Assembly: GCA_018713185.1 (NCBI GenBank)
Contig: DVFQ01000066.1
Coordinates: 1-34,595 of the forward strand
Source: Candidatus Copromonas avistercoris (nom. illeg.)
GTDB taxonomy: Bacteria; Bacillota; Clostridia; Lachnospirales; Lachnospiraceae
Direction of reading: 5' to 3'
Length of the DNA stretch: 34,595 nucleotides
Positions 23,423 to 32,248 of this stretch are shown here, one piece after another; positions within the stretch are counted from its first letter, which is position 1; each line of letters begins with the position of its first letter. The notes beneath the pieces are model-generated. The model was given only the letters and a program-made list of their open reading frames with translations. It had not been told where the DNA came from and did not search any database. The position numbers were made by a program, and so were the translations under genes.

Positions 23423-24640
23423 ATGAATCAAACGATCACGGTGTATCAGGGAAAACGGCCGGGCGGGACGCCGCCGTCCTTTCTTGGGGAGGACGCGGCA
23501 AAGAAGGTAAGGGCCTTTCACCGGTCCTTGGAGGAATACTGCGAAACGCCGCTGGTATCCCTGGATTCCATGGCGAAGCGGCTGGGCGTCGGCGGGATCT
23601 ACGTTAAGGACGAGTCCAAGCGGTTCGGGCTGAATGCCTTTAAAGCCCTGGGGGCGTCCTATGCGGTCCATGAGCTTTTGTCCGCCCAGTACGGACAGAA
23701 TGCGGAGAACGCCGGCGGGGCCGCGGGAATGAATGCTGGCTCGGCCGCGGGAACAGCTGCGGATACGGTCCATCCGGCGTTTCCCGGCGGAAAAGGGAAG
23801 GTGTTTGTGACCGCCACCGACGGAAACCACGGCAAAGGAGTCGCCTGGTCCGCCTGGAAAGCGGGGGGAAGAGCCTTTGTTTTTATGCCGAAGGGTTCCC
23901 GGACCTGCCGCGTGGAGGCCATCGCCGCCATTGGGGAGACGAAGGTGACGGTGACGGACTGGAATTATGATGATACGGTCCGCTATGCCTGGAATTTCGC
24001 GAAGGAGAACGGATATTATTTTGTCCAGGATACCGGCTTCGACGGCTATACGCAGATCCCGGATCTGATCGCCCAGGGCTATTTGACGATGATCGGGGAA
24101 GCCCTGGAGCAGCTTGCGAAAAAGGGCGTAGAGCGGCCGACCCATGTATTTTTACAGGCGGGCGTCGGCACCATGGCGGGAGGCGTCTTGGGCTATCTGG
24201 CAAACCGGTACGGCGAGAAGCTTCCGGTCACGTCGATCATCGAGGCGGATGAGTCCGCCTGCGTTCTGGCTTCCGCAAAGGCCGGGGAGCGGGTGGCCAT
24301 CGGAGGAAATCCGCAGACGGTCATGGCCGGATTGAACTGCGGCGAGGTCAGCATCTGCATCTGGCCCATCCTGCGGGATTTTGCCAGCTTCTATATTTCC
24401 TGCCCCGACTGGGTGACGGAGCTGGGAATGCGGACGTACGCCCATCCCGAGGGAAGCGACCAGCCGGTGATCTCCGGAGAATCGGGAGCTGTGGGCCTGG
24501 GGCTGATCATGAGCCTCTGCGAAAAGCCGGAGTATGAAGAGGCCCGGAAGGCGATGGGCCTGAATGAGGACGCCAGAATCCTTTTGATCTCCACGGAAGG
24601 GAATACGGATCCGGAACATTATGATGCGGTAACGAGATAA
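23423..24640 (+). CDS. dpaL: Diaminopropionate ammonia-lyase (PLP-dependent)
   Basis: Start MNQTITVYQG at 23423 after AAGGAGG. KDESKRFGLNAFKALGASYAV, TATDGNHGKGVAWSA, VGTMAGGVLGYL, GLNCGEVS. Confidence 0.88.
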   Translation: MNQTITVYQGKRPGGTPPSFLGEDAAKKVRAFHRSLEEYCETPLVSLDSMAKRLGVGGIYVKDESKRFGLNAFKALGASYAVHELLSAQYGQNAENAGGAAGMNAGSAAGTAADTVHPAFPGGKGKVFVTATDGNHGKGVAWSAWKAGGRAFVFMPKGSRTCRVEAIAAIGETKVTVTDWNYDDTVRYAWNFAKENGYYFVQDTGFDGYTQIPDLIAQGYLTMIGEALEQLAKKGVERPTHVFLQAGVGTMAGGVLGYLANRYGEKLPVTSIIEADESACVLASAKAGERVAIGGNPQTVMAGLNCGEVSICIWPILRDFASFYISCPDWVTELGMRTYAHPEGSDQPVISGESGAVGLGLIMSLCEKPEYEEARKAMGLNEDARILLISTEGNTDPEHYDAVTR

Positions 24641-24645
24641 AAAAG

Positions 24646-24674
24646 TTGCCTGTTTTTTGAATTTATGGTATGAT
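24646..24674 (+). promoter_or_regulatory. Promoter of the secreted Met-rich protein gene
   Basis: TTGCCT (24646-24651), 17-nt spacer, TATGAT (24669-24674). Confidence 0.6.
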
Positions 24675-24711
24675 CCTGATATAAAGTCTGTCAAAAAGGA
24701 GGAGGATTACA

Positions 24712-25749
24712 ATGAAAAGGTGGAAGATCGTGCTGGCCGCAGTTCCGATGACCATGGCTCTTGCGTTTCCGGCATTTGCGGGAGAGTGGCACCAGGATAT
24801 GAACGGCTGGTGGTATGAAACGGACGACGGCTCCTATTACCGCAACGGCTGGGAGTGGATCGACGGAGACCAGGACGGATGGGCGGAATGCTACTATTTC
24901 AATAACCAGGGATACGTGGCGATGCGCACCAGACAGGTAGATGGCTGGGAGATCAACGAGGGTGGAGCCTGGACCGTGGACGGCGAGGTCCAGAAAAAGT
25001 ACGTTCCGGTCCCGGGAATGGAAAATGATCCGGCCGCCGAGGAGGTGTACCGGGCTGCCTATGCGAAAAACGAAGCTCTGACCTCCGCGGATGTGGACGC
25101 CAGCTATGTGATGTCCATGGAGATGGAGGGAATGACCCTGGATATCGGAATGGATATGAACATGAAGATGAAGGGGCTTCCGGATAACATCGAATACGTA
25201 GCCAGCGGAACCATGGATCTTTTGGGAGCGGAGATCCCCATGACCATGTTCTATACGGACGGCTATATGTACACGGATACCATGGGACAGAAGACCAAAC
25301 AGCCGATGGAAGCCATGGAGGCGGTGGCTCAGGCCAACAGCACCATGTCCGGCGTCGAGGTGGATCTCTCCGCGATGCGCGGAATGCGGATGCATACGGA
25401 GAACGGAAATACGGTGATCTCCTATACGATGGATCCGTCGGCGATGAATTCCATTATGGATTCGGCGATGATGGATATGAGCGCTTATGACGCCATGGGA
25501 GCGGACTACCAGGTTGTTATCAACAGCTGCGAGGGCACCATGACCATCAACAGCGAAGGCTATTATGAAGCCGCCAGCATCTATATGGATATGTCGGCAA
25601 CGATCTCCGCGGAAGGCGAGAGCATGGATGTCGGCTATAAGATCGATATGGACATGACCTACAACAATCCCGGACAGGAAGTGAATTTTGAACTCCCGTC
25701 CACGGAAGGGTATCAGGAGATGTACGCTCTTTTGGAGGAAGCTGCTTAA
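24712..25749 (+). CDS. Secreted protein with cell-wall-binding-like repeats and a Met/Asp-rich C-terminal domain (DUF6612-like)
   Basis: 345 aa. Signal peptide MKRWKIVLAAVPMTMALAFPAFAG; WWYETDDGSYYRNGWEWIDGDQDGWAECYYFNNQGY resembles choline/glucan-binding repeats; C-terminal MSMEMEGMTLDIGMDMNMKMKG. Confidence 0.7.
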   Translation: MKRWKIVLAAVPMTMALAFPAFAGEWHQDMNGWWYETDDGSYYRNGWEWIDGDQDGWAECYYFNNQGYVAMRTRQVDGWEINEGGAWTVDGEVQKKYVPVPGMENDPAAEEVYRAAYAKNEALTSADVDASYVMSMEMEGMTLDIGMDMNMKMKGLPDNIEYVASGTMDLLGAEIPMTMFYTDGYMYTDTMGQKTKQPMEAMEAVAQANSTMSGVEVDLSAMRGMRMHTENGNTVISYTMDPSAMNSIMDSAMMDMSAYDAMGADYQVVINSCEGTMTINSEGYYEAASIYMDMSATISAEGESMDVGYKIDMDMTYNNPGQEVNFELPSTEGYQEMYALLEEAA

Positions 25750-25808
25750 AAATGCGTGAGCGCCGCTTTGACGGCGGCGCAGCGATAAAACGGCAGTGAA
25801 AAAAGGAG

Positions 25809-25860
25809 GCCCGCTTTGCAAAAACCGGTTGATCGGGTTTGTTGTAAAGCGGGCTGTTTT
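25809..25860 (+). terminator. Terminator downstream of the secreted protein gene
   Basis: GCCCGCTTT (25809-25817) / AAAGCGGGC (25846-25854) with further imperfect pairing, then TGTTTT. A separate GCGCCGC/GGCGGCGC hairpin lies just upstream (about 25759-25780). Confidence 0.75.
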
Positions 25861-25919
25861 GCGCGCGGCCAAGGAAACAGGCATATACTGGCAGTAAGCG
25901 AACCGATGGGAGTTTTTAC

Positions 25920-27020
25920 ATGGTTTCTGTCAGTCTATGCATGATCGTAAAGGATGAGGAAGCGGTTCTTTCCCGATGCCTTACGAGCGTTGGGGATTTC
26001 GCGGATGAGATCATCATCGTGGATACCGGTTCCAAAGACCGGACGAAGGAGATCGCCGGGCAGTTTACAGATAAGATCTATGATTTTTCTTGGAGGGATG
26101 ATTTTGCCGCCGCCAGAAATTTCGCCTTTGAAAAAGGGACGGGAGATTACCTGTTCTGGCTGGACGCGGATGATGTGATCCCCAAAGAGGAGCTTACGAA
26201 GCTAATGGATTTAAAGGCGTCTCTTGAGGATCCGCTGCCGGATGTTGTGATGATGAACTACGCGGTGGGATTTGACGAGTCGGGCCGGCCGGTTTTTTCC
26301 TTTTTCCGGGAGCGGATGATCAAAAGAGGCCCCAACGCCGTCTGGCGGGGCAGGATCCATGAGGTGATCCCGCCGTTTGGAACGGTGATCAAGAAAGAGA
26401 TCACCATCGAGCACCATAAGCGAAAAACCTCTGACGCGGGACGGAATCTGAGGATCCTTAAGGAGATGCAGAGGACGGAGGGCCTGGGGACAAGAGATCA
26501 GTATTATTATGGAAAGGAACTATATTACCATAAGCAATACCGGGAGGCGGAGCGGGCGCTGGCGGAATTTTTAAAGCGTCCGGACGGCTGGCGGGAGGAT
26601 CAGGTAGACGCCTGCCGCCACCGCGCCTACTGCCTGTATGGGCTGTCCGAGGAAGAAGAAGCGCTGTCCGCGCTCTTGGAGGGACTGCGGTTCTCCATTC
26701 CCCGCCCGGAGCTTTGCTGCGATATCGGCTGGTGGTTTTTTAGAAAAGAACGGTATCCGGAGGCGGCCTGGTGGTACCGGAGGGCGCTGGAGAACCGGAA
26801 AACAGCCGGAAACGAAGGCTTTATCCAGGAGGAGCTGCGGGGATACGTCCCCTGCCTCCAGCTTTGCGTCTGCTATGACCGGATGGGGAAACGGGGGCTT
26901 GCCGCCCGGTATAATGAAATGGCGGACCGCTTCCGGCCCGGTTCCGAGGTCTGCGAACAAAACCGGCGGTATTTTCGGAAGACCGGGGCAAAACCGGACG
27001 TCCCGCATATGATAAAGTAA
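25920..27020 (+). CDS. Glycosyltransferase family 2 with C-terminal TPR-like region
   Basis: 366 aa. [51 protein letters not shown]-terminal repeated alpha-helical region. Confidence 0.9.
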   Translation: MVSVSLCMIVKDEEAVLSRCLTSVGDFADEIIIVDTGSKDRTKEIAGQFTDKIYDFSWRDDFAAARNFAFEKGTGDYLFWLDADDVIPKEELTKLMDLKASLEDPLPDVVMMNYAVGFDESGRPVFSFFRERMIKRGPNAVWRGRIHEVIPPFGTVIKKEITIEHHKRKTSDAGRNLRILKEMQRTEGLGTRDQYYYGKELYYHKQYREAERALAEFLKRPDGWREDQVDACRHRAYCLYGLSEEEEALSALLEGLRFSIPRPELCCDIGWWFFRKERYPEAAWWYRRALENRKTAGNEGFIQEELRGYVPCLQLCVCYDRMGKRGLAARYNEMADRFRPGSEVCEQNRRYFRKTGAKPDVPHMIK

Positions 27021-27040
27021 AACAAGCCAAGGAGAACAAC

Positions 27041-28306
27041 ATGTTTCATCCTTATGAATCTTTATCAAAAGTAATGCGGGGCTTTACGGGAAAAGAGACG
27101 GAGCGCTCCGATGAGAAATATTCGCCGGCGGAGACGGACGGCGGCCGGGAGGTCAGCGGATGCTCCTGCGGCTGCGGAAGACCGTGCTATCCCCGGTACT
27201 GCTGCTATGGCCCGACGGGTCCGACCGGCCCGATGGGTCCAATGGGGCCGATGGGACCAATGGGCCCGATGGGGCCTCAGGGCGTTACGGGAGCAACAGG
27301 AGCTACCGGTCCGATGGGCCCCATGGGATTTCCCGGCGCCGCAGGAGCGACAGGAGCGACGGGTGCGACAGGCGCAACAGGAGCTACTGGCCCGGCAGGA
27401 GCAGGACTGGAAAATGTTTCTGAATTTTCTGTCGGAACGCCCTACGCGAGAGGCGCGATGGTCTTTTATAACGGCGCTCTTTACCAGGTGGCCCAGAATA
27501 ACCCGACCGGCCTTCCTGGAATGTCTCCGGATTACAATCTGATCACGGTTGCAGGAGCGACGGGCGCGACAGGCCCGGCCGGAGCCACAGGCGCAACAGG
27601 AGCGACGGGTGCGACAGGAGCCACAGGAGCGGCAGGAGCCACGGGAGCGACGGGAGCCACCGGTCCGGCAGGTCCGGCAGGAGCCGCAGGCGCAGCGGGA
27701 GCCACAGGAGCGACGGGAGCAACGGGAGCCACCGGTCCGGAAGGCCCGGCAGGAGCCGCGGGGGCGGCTGGCGCCACCGGCGCAACGGGAGCAACGGGAG
27801 CAACCGGTCCGGAAGGCCCGGCGGGAGCCGCGGGGGCGGCGGGAGCAACCGGCGCGACAGGCGCAACGGGAGCAACTGGCCCCACGGGAGCCGCTCCGCC
27901 GTTAAACGCGTTATATGCCACCAATACTGGAACCCAGAATCCGGCGGCCACCGGCGATCCGCTGACCTTTGATACCACCCAGCTGGCGGAAGGAACGGCG
28001 GTCACCCATACGGGCGGCAGCAGCGACATTACGCTTACGGAAAACGGCGTGTACCAGATTTCCTACTCTACCGTAGGAACGGATACCACCGGCGCGGGCA
28101 CGACCAGCGTTCAGCTGCAGGAGGACGGCACGGAGATCCCGGGAACCACTTCCGCGGCCAACGTGGCCAACGCCAACGACCAGGCGGCTCTTTCGGGAAC
28201 GGCGATCGTCGACGTAACCTCGGCCCCGGTGACCATTACCTTAAATTCCATTGGAACCAACCAGCAGTTTTCCAATACGGGAGTTTCCGTGCGGAAGCTG
28301 GATTAA
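27041..28306 (+). CDS. Collagen-like protein with BclA-like C-terminal domain (putative exosporium/surface glycoprotein)
   Basis: 421 aa. Cys-rich N-terminus ([17 protein letters not shown]), long Gly-X-Y tracts (GPM, GAT, GPA), an internal non-collagen segment, and a C-terminal beta-rich BclA-type domain ([43 protein letters not shown]). Confidence 0.9.
   Translation: MFHPYESLSKVMRGFTGKETERSDEKYSPAETDGGREVSGCSCGCGRPCYPRYCCYGPTGPTGPMGPMGPMGPMGPMGPQGVTGATGATGPMGPMGFPGAAGATGATGATGATGATGPAGAGLENVSEFSVGTPYARGAMVFYNGALYQVAQNNPTGLPGMSPDYNLITVAGATGATGPAGATGATGATGATGATGAAGATGATGATGPAGPAGAAGAAGATGATGATGATGPEGPAGAAGAAGATGATGATGATGPEGPAGAAGAAGATGATGATGATGPTGAAPPLNALYATNTGTQNPAATGDPLTFDTTQLAEGTAVTHTGGSSDITLTENGVYQISYSTVGTDTTGAGTTSVQLQEDGTEIPGTTSAANVANANDQAALSGTAIVDVTSAPVTITLNSIGTNQQFSNTGVSVRKLD
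27659..27874 (+). repeat. 72-bp coding tandem repeat (24-aa collagen cassette), 3 units
   Basis: accggtccgg at 27659, 27731 and 27803 (72-bp spacing), encoding [24 protein letters not shown]-type units. Confidence 0.85.
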
Positions 28307-28353
28307 CGAAAGAATCAGAACTTTTTGACAGGCGCTGCCGCGCGGTGAGCAAA

Positions 28354-28371
28354 GGCCGCCGCGCGGCGGCC
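28354..28371. repeat. Perfect 18-bp GC palindrome
   Basis: GGCCGCCGCGCGGCGGCC, self-complementary without spacer, intergenic. Confidence 0.85.
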
Positions 28372-28420
28372 AGACTGCGGCCTTAGAATACGGGGATAAA
28401 AAGAAGGAAGGGGAAAACGA

Positions 28421-28927
28421 ATGTTCAGAGAATTGCGGAGAAAACGGCAGGCGTTATCGGAAACGGACTGTTCGGATATTTTAAAGAGGGGAACGTCCGG
28501 CGTTCTCGCCCTCATGGGAGACGGAGGATATCCCTATGCCGTTCCCATGAGCTATGTCTATGACGGGGAGAAGCTGTACTTTCACTGCGCGAAAAGCGGT
28601 CATAAGCTGGACGCCATCGCGGGGAATCCCAAGGCTTCCTTTTGTGTCGTTGACCGGGATCAGGTGGTGCCGGAGGAATATACCACGTATTTTCGCAGCG
28701 TGATCGTGTTCGGCACAATGCGGATCATAGAGGAGGAACAGGAAAAACGGACGGCGATTGAAAAGCTGGCGCTTAAATACGCGCCGGAGGATTCGGCCCA
28801 AAACCGCGCGGCGGCGATCGAGAAGGATTGGAAGCCGCTATGTATGCTGGAGCTGACGCCGGAGCATATTACCGGCAAGGAAGCCGTCGAGCTTACGAAG
28901 CGGCGGGTACTTAAGACAGAGTCTTAG
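28421..28927 (+). CDS. Pyridoxamine 5'-phosphate oxidase-like / NimA-like flavin-binding protein
   Basis: 168 aa. GTSGVLALMGDGGYPYAVPMSYVYDGEKLYFHCAKSGHKLDAIAGNPKASFCVV. Confidence 0.88.
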   Translation: MFRELRRKRQALSETDCSDILKRGTSGVLALMGDGGYPYAVPMSYVYDGEKLYFHCAKSGHKLDAIAGNPKASFCVVDRDQVVPEEYTTYFRSVIVFGTMRIIEEEQEKRTAIEKLALKYAPEDSAQNRAAAIEKDWKPLCMLELTPEHITGKEAVELTKRRVLKTES

Positions 28928-28978
28928 ACCGGGATGAAAACCGGACAGGCACAGATGGATCGGGGAGGGAATCGATTT

Positions 28979-30484
28979 ATGGCGAAATACATTATGGCGC
29001 TGGACGCGGGGACCACCAGCAGCAGGTGCATCCTGTTTGATAAGAATGGAAGGATCTGCAGCATGGCCCAGAAGGAGTTTACCCAGTATTTTCCAAAGCC
29101 CGGCTGGGTGGAGCATGACGCCAACGAGATTTGGTCGACGCAGCTGGGAGTCGCGGTAGAGGCGATGCTAAAGATCGGCGCGTCGGCGGCGGACATTGCC
29201 GCCATCGGGATCACCAACCAGAGGGAAACGACGGTCGTATGGGACCGGAGTACGGGAAAGCCGGTCTGCCATGCCATCGTCTGGCAGTGCAGGAGAACGG
29301 CGGAAACCTGCGACGAGTTAAAGAAAAAGGGGCTCACGGAGGCGTACAGGAAAAAAACGGGCCTTGTGATCGACGCTTATTTTTCCGGGACGAAGTTAAA
29401 ATGGATCCTGGATCATGTGGAGGGAGCCAGGGAGCGGGCAAAAAAAGGGGAACTGCTCTTTGGAACTGTGGAGACCTGGCTGATCTGGAAGCTGACGGAA
29501 GGCGCCGTTCATGTGACGGATTATTCCAACGCGTCCCGTACCATGTTGTTTGATATCCATAAGCTGAAATGGGATGAGGAAATCCTGCGGGAACTGGAGA
29601 TCCCGGCTTGTATGCTGCCGGAGGCAAAGCCGTCCAGTTTCGTTTATGGACAAGCTTCTCCTAAATTTTTCGGAGGCGAGATCCCCATCGCCGGAGCGGC
29701 GGGCGATCAGCAGGCGGCGTTGTTTGGCCAGACCTGTTTTCAGCCGGGAGAGGCGAAAAATACGTATGGAACCGGCTGCTTCTTATTAATGAATACGGGA
29801 GAGCGCCCGGTGGATTCCAAGAACGGGCTGGTTACGACGATCGCCTGGGGTTTGGACGGAAAGGTGTCCTATGCGCTGGAAGGCTCGATCTTTGTGGCGG
29901 GAGCGGCGATCCAGTGGCTTCGGGACGAGTTAAGGCTGATCGATAGGGCCGCGGATTCGGAGCCAATGGCCAGGATGGTGGCCGACACCAACGGCTGCTA
30001 TGTGGTCCCGGCCTTTACAGGTCTTGGCGCTCCCCACTGGGATCCCTATGCCAGGGGAACGATCGTGGGCCTGACCCGAGGCGTCAACCGGTATCACATC
30101 ATCCGGGCGGTTTTGGAATCCATCGCCTATCAGACAAACGATGTGCTGCGTGCCATGCGGGCGGATTCGGGAATCCAGCTGGCGGCTTTAAAGGTAGACG
30201 GCGGCGCCAGCGCCAACGATCTTTTGATGCAGATCCAGGCGGATCTGATCCAGGCGCCGGTCCACCGACCAGTCTGCGTGGAAACGACGGCTATGGGAGC
30301 CGCGTATCTTGCCGGTCTGGCGGTGGGGTATTGGGAAGATAAGGAGGATGTGATCAAAAACTGGTCCATCGACCGAATCTTCCAGCCGGAAATCGGAAAC
30401 GAGGAGCGAGATCAGCGGCTCGCGGGATGGAACCGGGCCGTGGCCTGCGCCCGGGCCTGGGCGGCTGAGTGGACGGAGCGATAA
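28979..30484 (+). CDS. glpK: Glycerol kinase
   Basis: 501 aa from [28 protein letters not shown] kinase motifs: [67 protein letters not shown]. Confidence 0.96.
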   Translation: MAKYIMALDAGTTSSRCILFDKNGRICSMAQKEFTQYFPKPGWVEHDANEIWSTQLGVAVEAMLKIGASAADIAAIGITNQRETTVVWDRSTGKPVCHAIVWQCRRTAETCDELKKKGLTEAYRKKTGLVIDAYFSGTKLKWILDHVEGARERAKKGELLFGTVETWLIWKLTEGAVHVTDYSNASRTMLFDIHKLKWDEEILRELEIPACMLPEAKPSSFVYGQASPKFFGGEIPIAGAAGDQQAALFGQTCFQPGEAKNTYGTGCFLLMNTGERPVDSKNGLVTTIAWGLDGKVSYALEGSIFVAGAAIQWLRDELRLIDRAADSEPMARMVADTNGCYVVPAFTGLGAPHWDPYARGTIVGLTRGVNRYHIIRAVLESIAYQTNDVLRAMRADSGIQLAALKVDGGASANDLLMQIQADLIQAPVHRPVCVETTAMGAAYLAGLAVGYWEDKEDVIKNWSIDRIFQPEIGNEERDQRLAGWNRAVACARAWAAEWTER

Positions 30485-30568
30485 ACAAAACAGACGGATA
30501 GACGGACGGAAAACGAGACAGACTACTAGACAGACAGAATCATGGATAAGATGGAGGAACGAACGGCA

Positions 30569-30976
30569 ATGACAGACAGAGGCTTTAACTACCTGGATAC
30601 GGAGGAATACTTAAACCATAATCCCTTTATGAAGTATAATCATATGGAGATCGTGACGATCTCGCCGGAGTGCAGCGAGATCCGCCTGCGGGTGAATCCG
30701 GACTCTCTGAACCTTGGCGGCCAGGTCCACGGCGGGCTCTTGTACGCGCTGGCGGACGTGGTGACGGGAATTACAGCCCGGGCCGACGGAAGGCGGTATG
30801 TGACCCAGAGCGCCCATATTAATTTTATCCGCAATGTTTCCGAGGGCGTCGTGACCGCGAAGGGCGAGATGATCCGGAGAGGGAAGACCATCTCCATCCT
30901 GCGCTCTGTGGTTACGGATGAGAAGGGGACTCTTTTGGCGGAGGCGACGGTGGACATGTTCTGCACCGGCGAGTAG
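30569..30976 (+). CDS. PaaI/hotdog-fold thioesterase
   Basis: ORF 30542..30976; the ATG at 30569 sits better behind a GGAGG. LNLGGQVHGGLLYALADVVTGITAR is the hotdog signature. Confidence 0.87.
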   Translation: MTDRGFNYLDTEEYLNHNPFMKYNHMEIVTISPECSEIRLRVNPDSLNLGGQVHGGLLYALADVVTGITARADGRRYVTQSAHINFIRNVSEGVVTAKGEMIRRGKTISILRSVVTDEKGTLLAEATVDMFCTGE

Positions 30977-31049
30977 ACGCAAGACAACCTATCCGGGCGT
31001 ATCATCAACGAAAAACCCGGAGATCTCAAAGAATTTTTAAGGTTTTTCC

Positions 31050-31078
31050 TTGACAGCTTTTTAAAGTCTGTATATAAT
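31050..31078 (+). promoter_or_regulatory. Consensus sigA-type promoter of the rpsL operon
   Basis: TTGACA (31050-31055), 17-nt spacer, TATAAT (31073-31078). Confidence 0.85.
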
Positions 31079-31190
31079 AAGGGGGCGTGCATGAAAGCGC
31101 GTTCCCTTTTTGTGTGGGAAAATGCGGGAAAATGCATGCAGAAGGCTGAAAAAAGGCAACCGACAGTCAATATCACAGGAGGTGAAACGA

Positions 31191-31610
31191 ATGCCAACAT
31201 TTAACCAGTTAGTAAGAAAAGGAAGAGAGACGGCAGTTAAGAAATCGACAGCTCCGGCCTTACAGAGAGGCTACAACTCCCTTCACAAGAAGGCTATCAA
31301 TGCATCCGCTCCCCAGAAGAGAGGCGTATGCACGGCTGTTAAGACTGCTACCCCGAAGAAGCCGAATTCCGCGTTGAGAAAAATCGCCAGAGTTCGTCTT
31401 TCCAATGGAATCGAGGTTACCAGCTATATCCCGGGCGAGGGCCACAACCTTCAGGAGCACTCCGTTGTCCTGATCCGCGGCGGCCGTGTCAGGGATCTTC
31501 CCGGTACCAGATACCACATCATCAGAGGTACTCTTGATACCGCCGGCGTAGCCAACAGAAAGCAGGCCCGTTCCAAGTACGGCGCAAAGAGACCGAAAGA
31601 TAAAAAGTAG
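31191..31610 (+). CDS. rpsL: 30S ribosomal protein S12
   Basis: 139 aa from [13 protein letters not shown] after [58 protein letters not shown]. Confidence 0.98.
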   Translation: MPTFNQLVRKGRETAVKKSTAPALQRGYNSLHKKAINASAPQKRGVCTAVKTATPKKPNSALRKIARVRLSNGIEVTSYIPGEGHNLQEHSVVLIRGGRVRDLPGTRYHIIRGTLDTAGVANRKQARSKYGAKRPKDKK

Positions 31611-31763
31611 GACCACTAACAGCAGTAAAGTGTAAAGTTAGTGCCGGTGATATTGAACCTGTAGGTTGCAGGAAAGATAGAGAAGGACCGCGCGCGAACA
31701 CATTTTATGGAAACATGTGAGTACCGAAGAGCTAATCAATGAATGGTTAAGGAGGGAAGCAAC

Positions 31764-32234
31764 GTGCCACGTAAAGGACATACCCAGAAAAGAGATGTAT
31801 TGGCAGACCCGATGTACAACAACAAGGTCGTTACCAAGCTGATCAACAATATCATGCTGGACGGCAAGCGGGGAATTGCACAGAAGATTGTTTACGGCGC
31901 ATTTGAAGAGGTTGCAGCAAAGACCGGCAAGGACGCCGTAGAAGTATTTGAAGAAGCGATGAACAACATTATGCCTGTTCTCGAGGTTAAGGCAAAGAGA
32001 ATCGGCGGCGCTACCTATCAGGTGCCGATCGAGGTAAAGCCGGAGAGAAGACAGGCGCTGGCGCTCCGCTGGATGACCCAGTTCTCCCGCAAGAGATCTG
32101 AGAAGACCCAGATGGAGAGACTTGCAAACGAGATCATGGATGCGGCCAACAACACTGGCGCAGCCGTGAAGAGAAAAGAGGAAATGCATAGAATGGCCGA
32201 GGCCAACAAGGCATTTGCTCACTACAGATTCTAA
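31764..32234 (+). CDS. rpsG: 30S ribosomal protein S7
   Basis: GTG start at 31764 after AAGGAGGG ([28 protein letters not shown]). 156 aa. Confidence 0.97.
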   Translation: MPRKGHTQKRDVLADPMYNNKVVTKLINNIMLDGKRGIAQKIVYGAFEEVAAKTGKDAVEVFEEAMNNIMPVLEVKAKRIGGATYQVPIEVKPERRQALALRWMTQFSRKRSEKTQMERLANEIMDAANNTGAAVKRKEEMHRMAEANKAFAHYRF

Positions 32235-32248
32235 AGGAGGAAAAATCC

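Noticed and set aside
24691-25884. 397-aa minus-strand ORF, His-rich
   Set aside because: Antisense mirror of the Met/Asp-rich gene (ATG gives CAT, GAT gives ATC), so the His/Ile-rich composition is a by-product.
27540-27900. Repetitive GC-rich region as a CRISPR or mobile element
   Set aside because: Repeats are in frame and encode Gly-X-Y triplets; no spacers or terminal repeats.
27532-28029. 165-aa minus-strand Pro/Val/Ala repeat ORF
   Set aside because: Shadow of the Gly-X-Y coding repeat (GCGACAGGA-type periodicity); the plus-strand frame has collagen and BclA-like domains.
30992-31021. TCCGGG/CCCGGA hairpin as terminator before rpsL
   Set aside because: Only a 6-bp stem with no T tract, so too weak to call.
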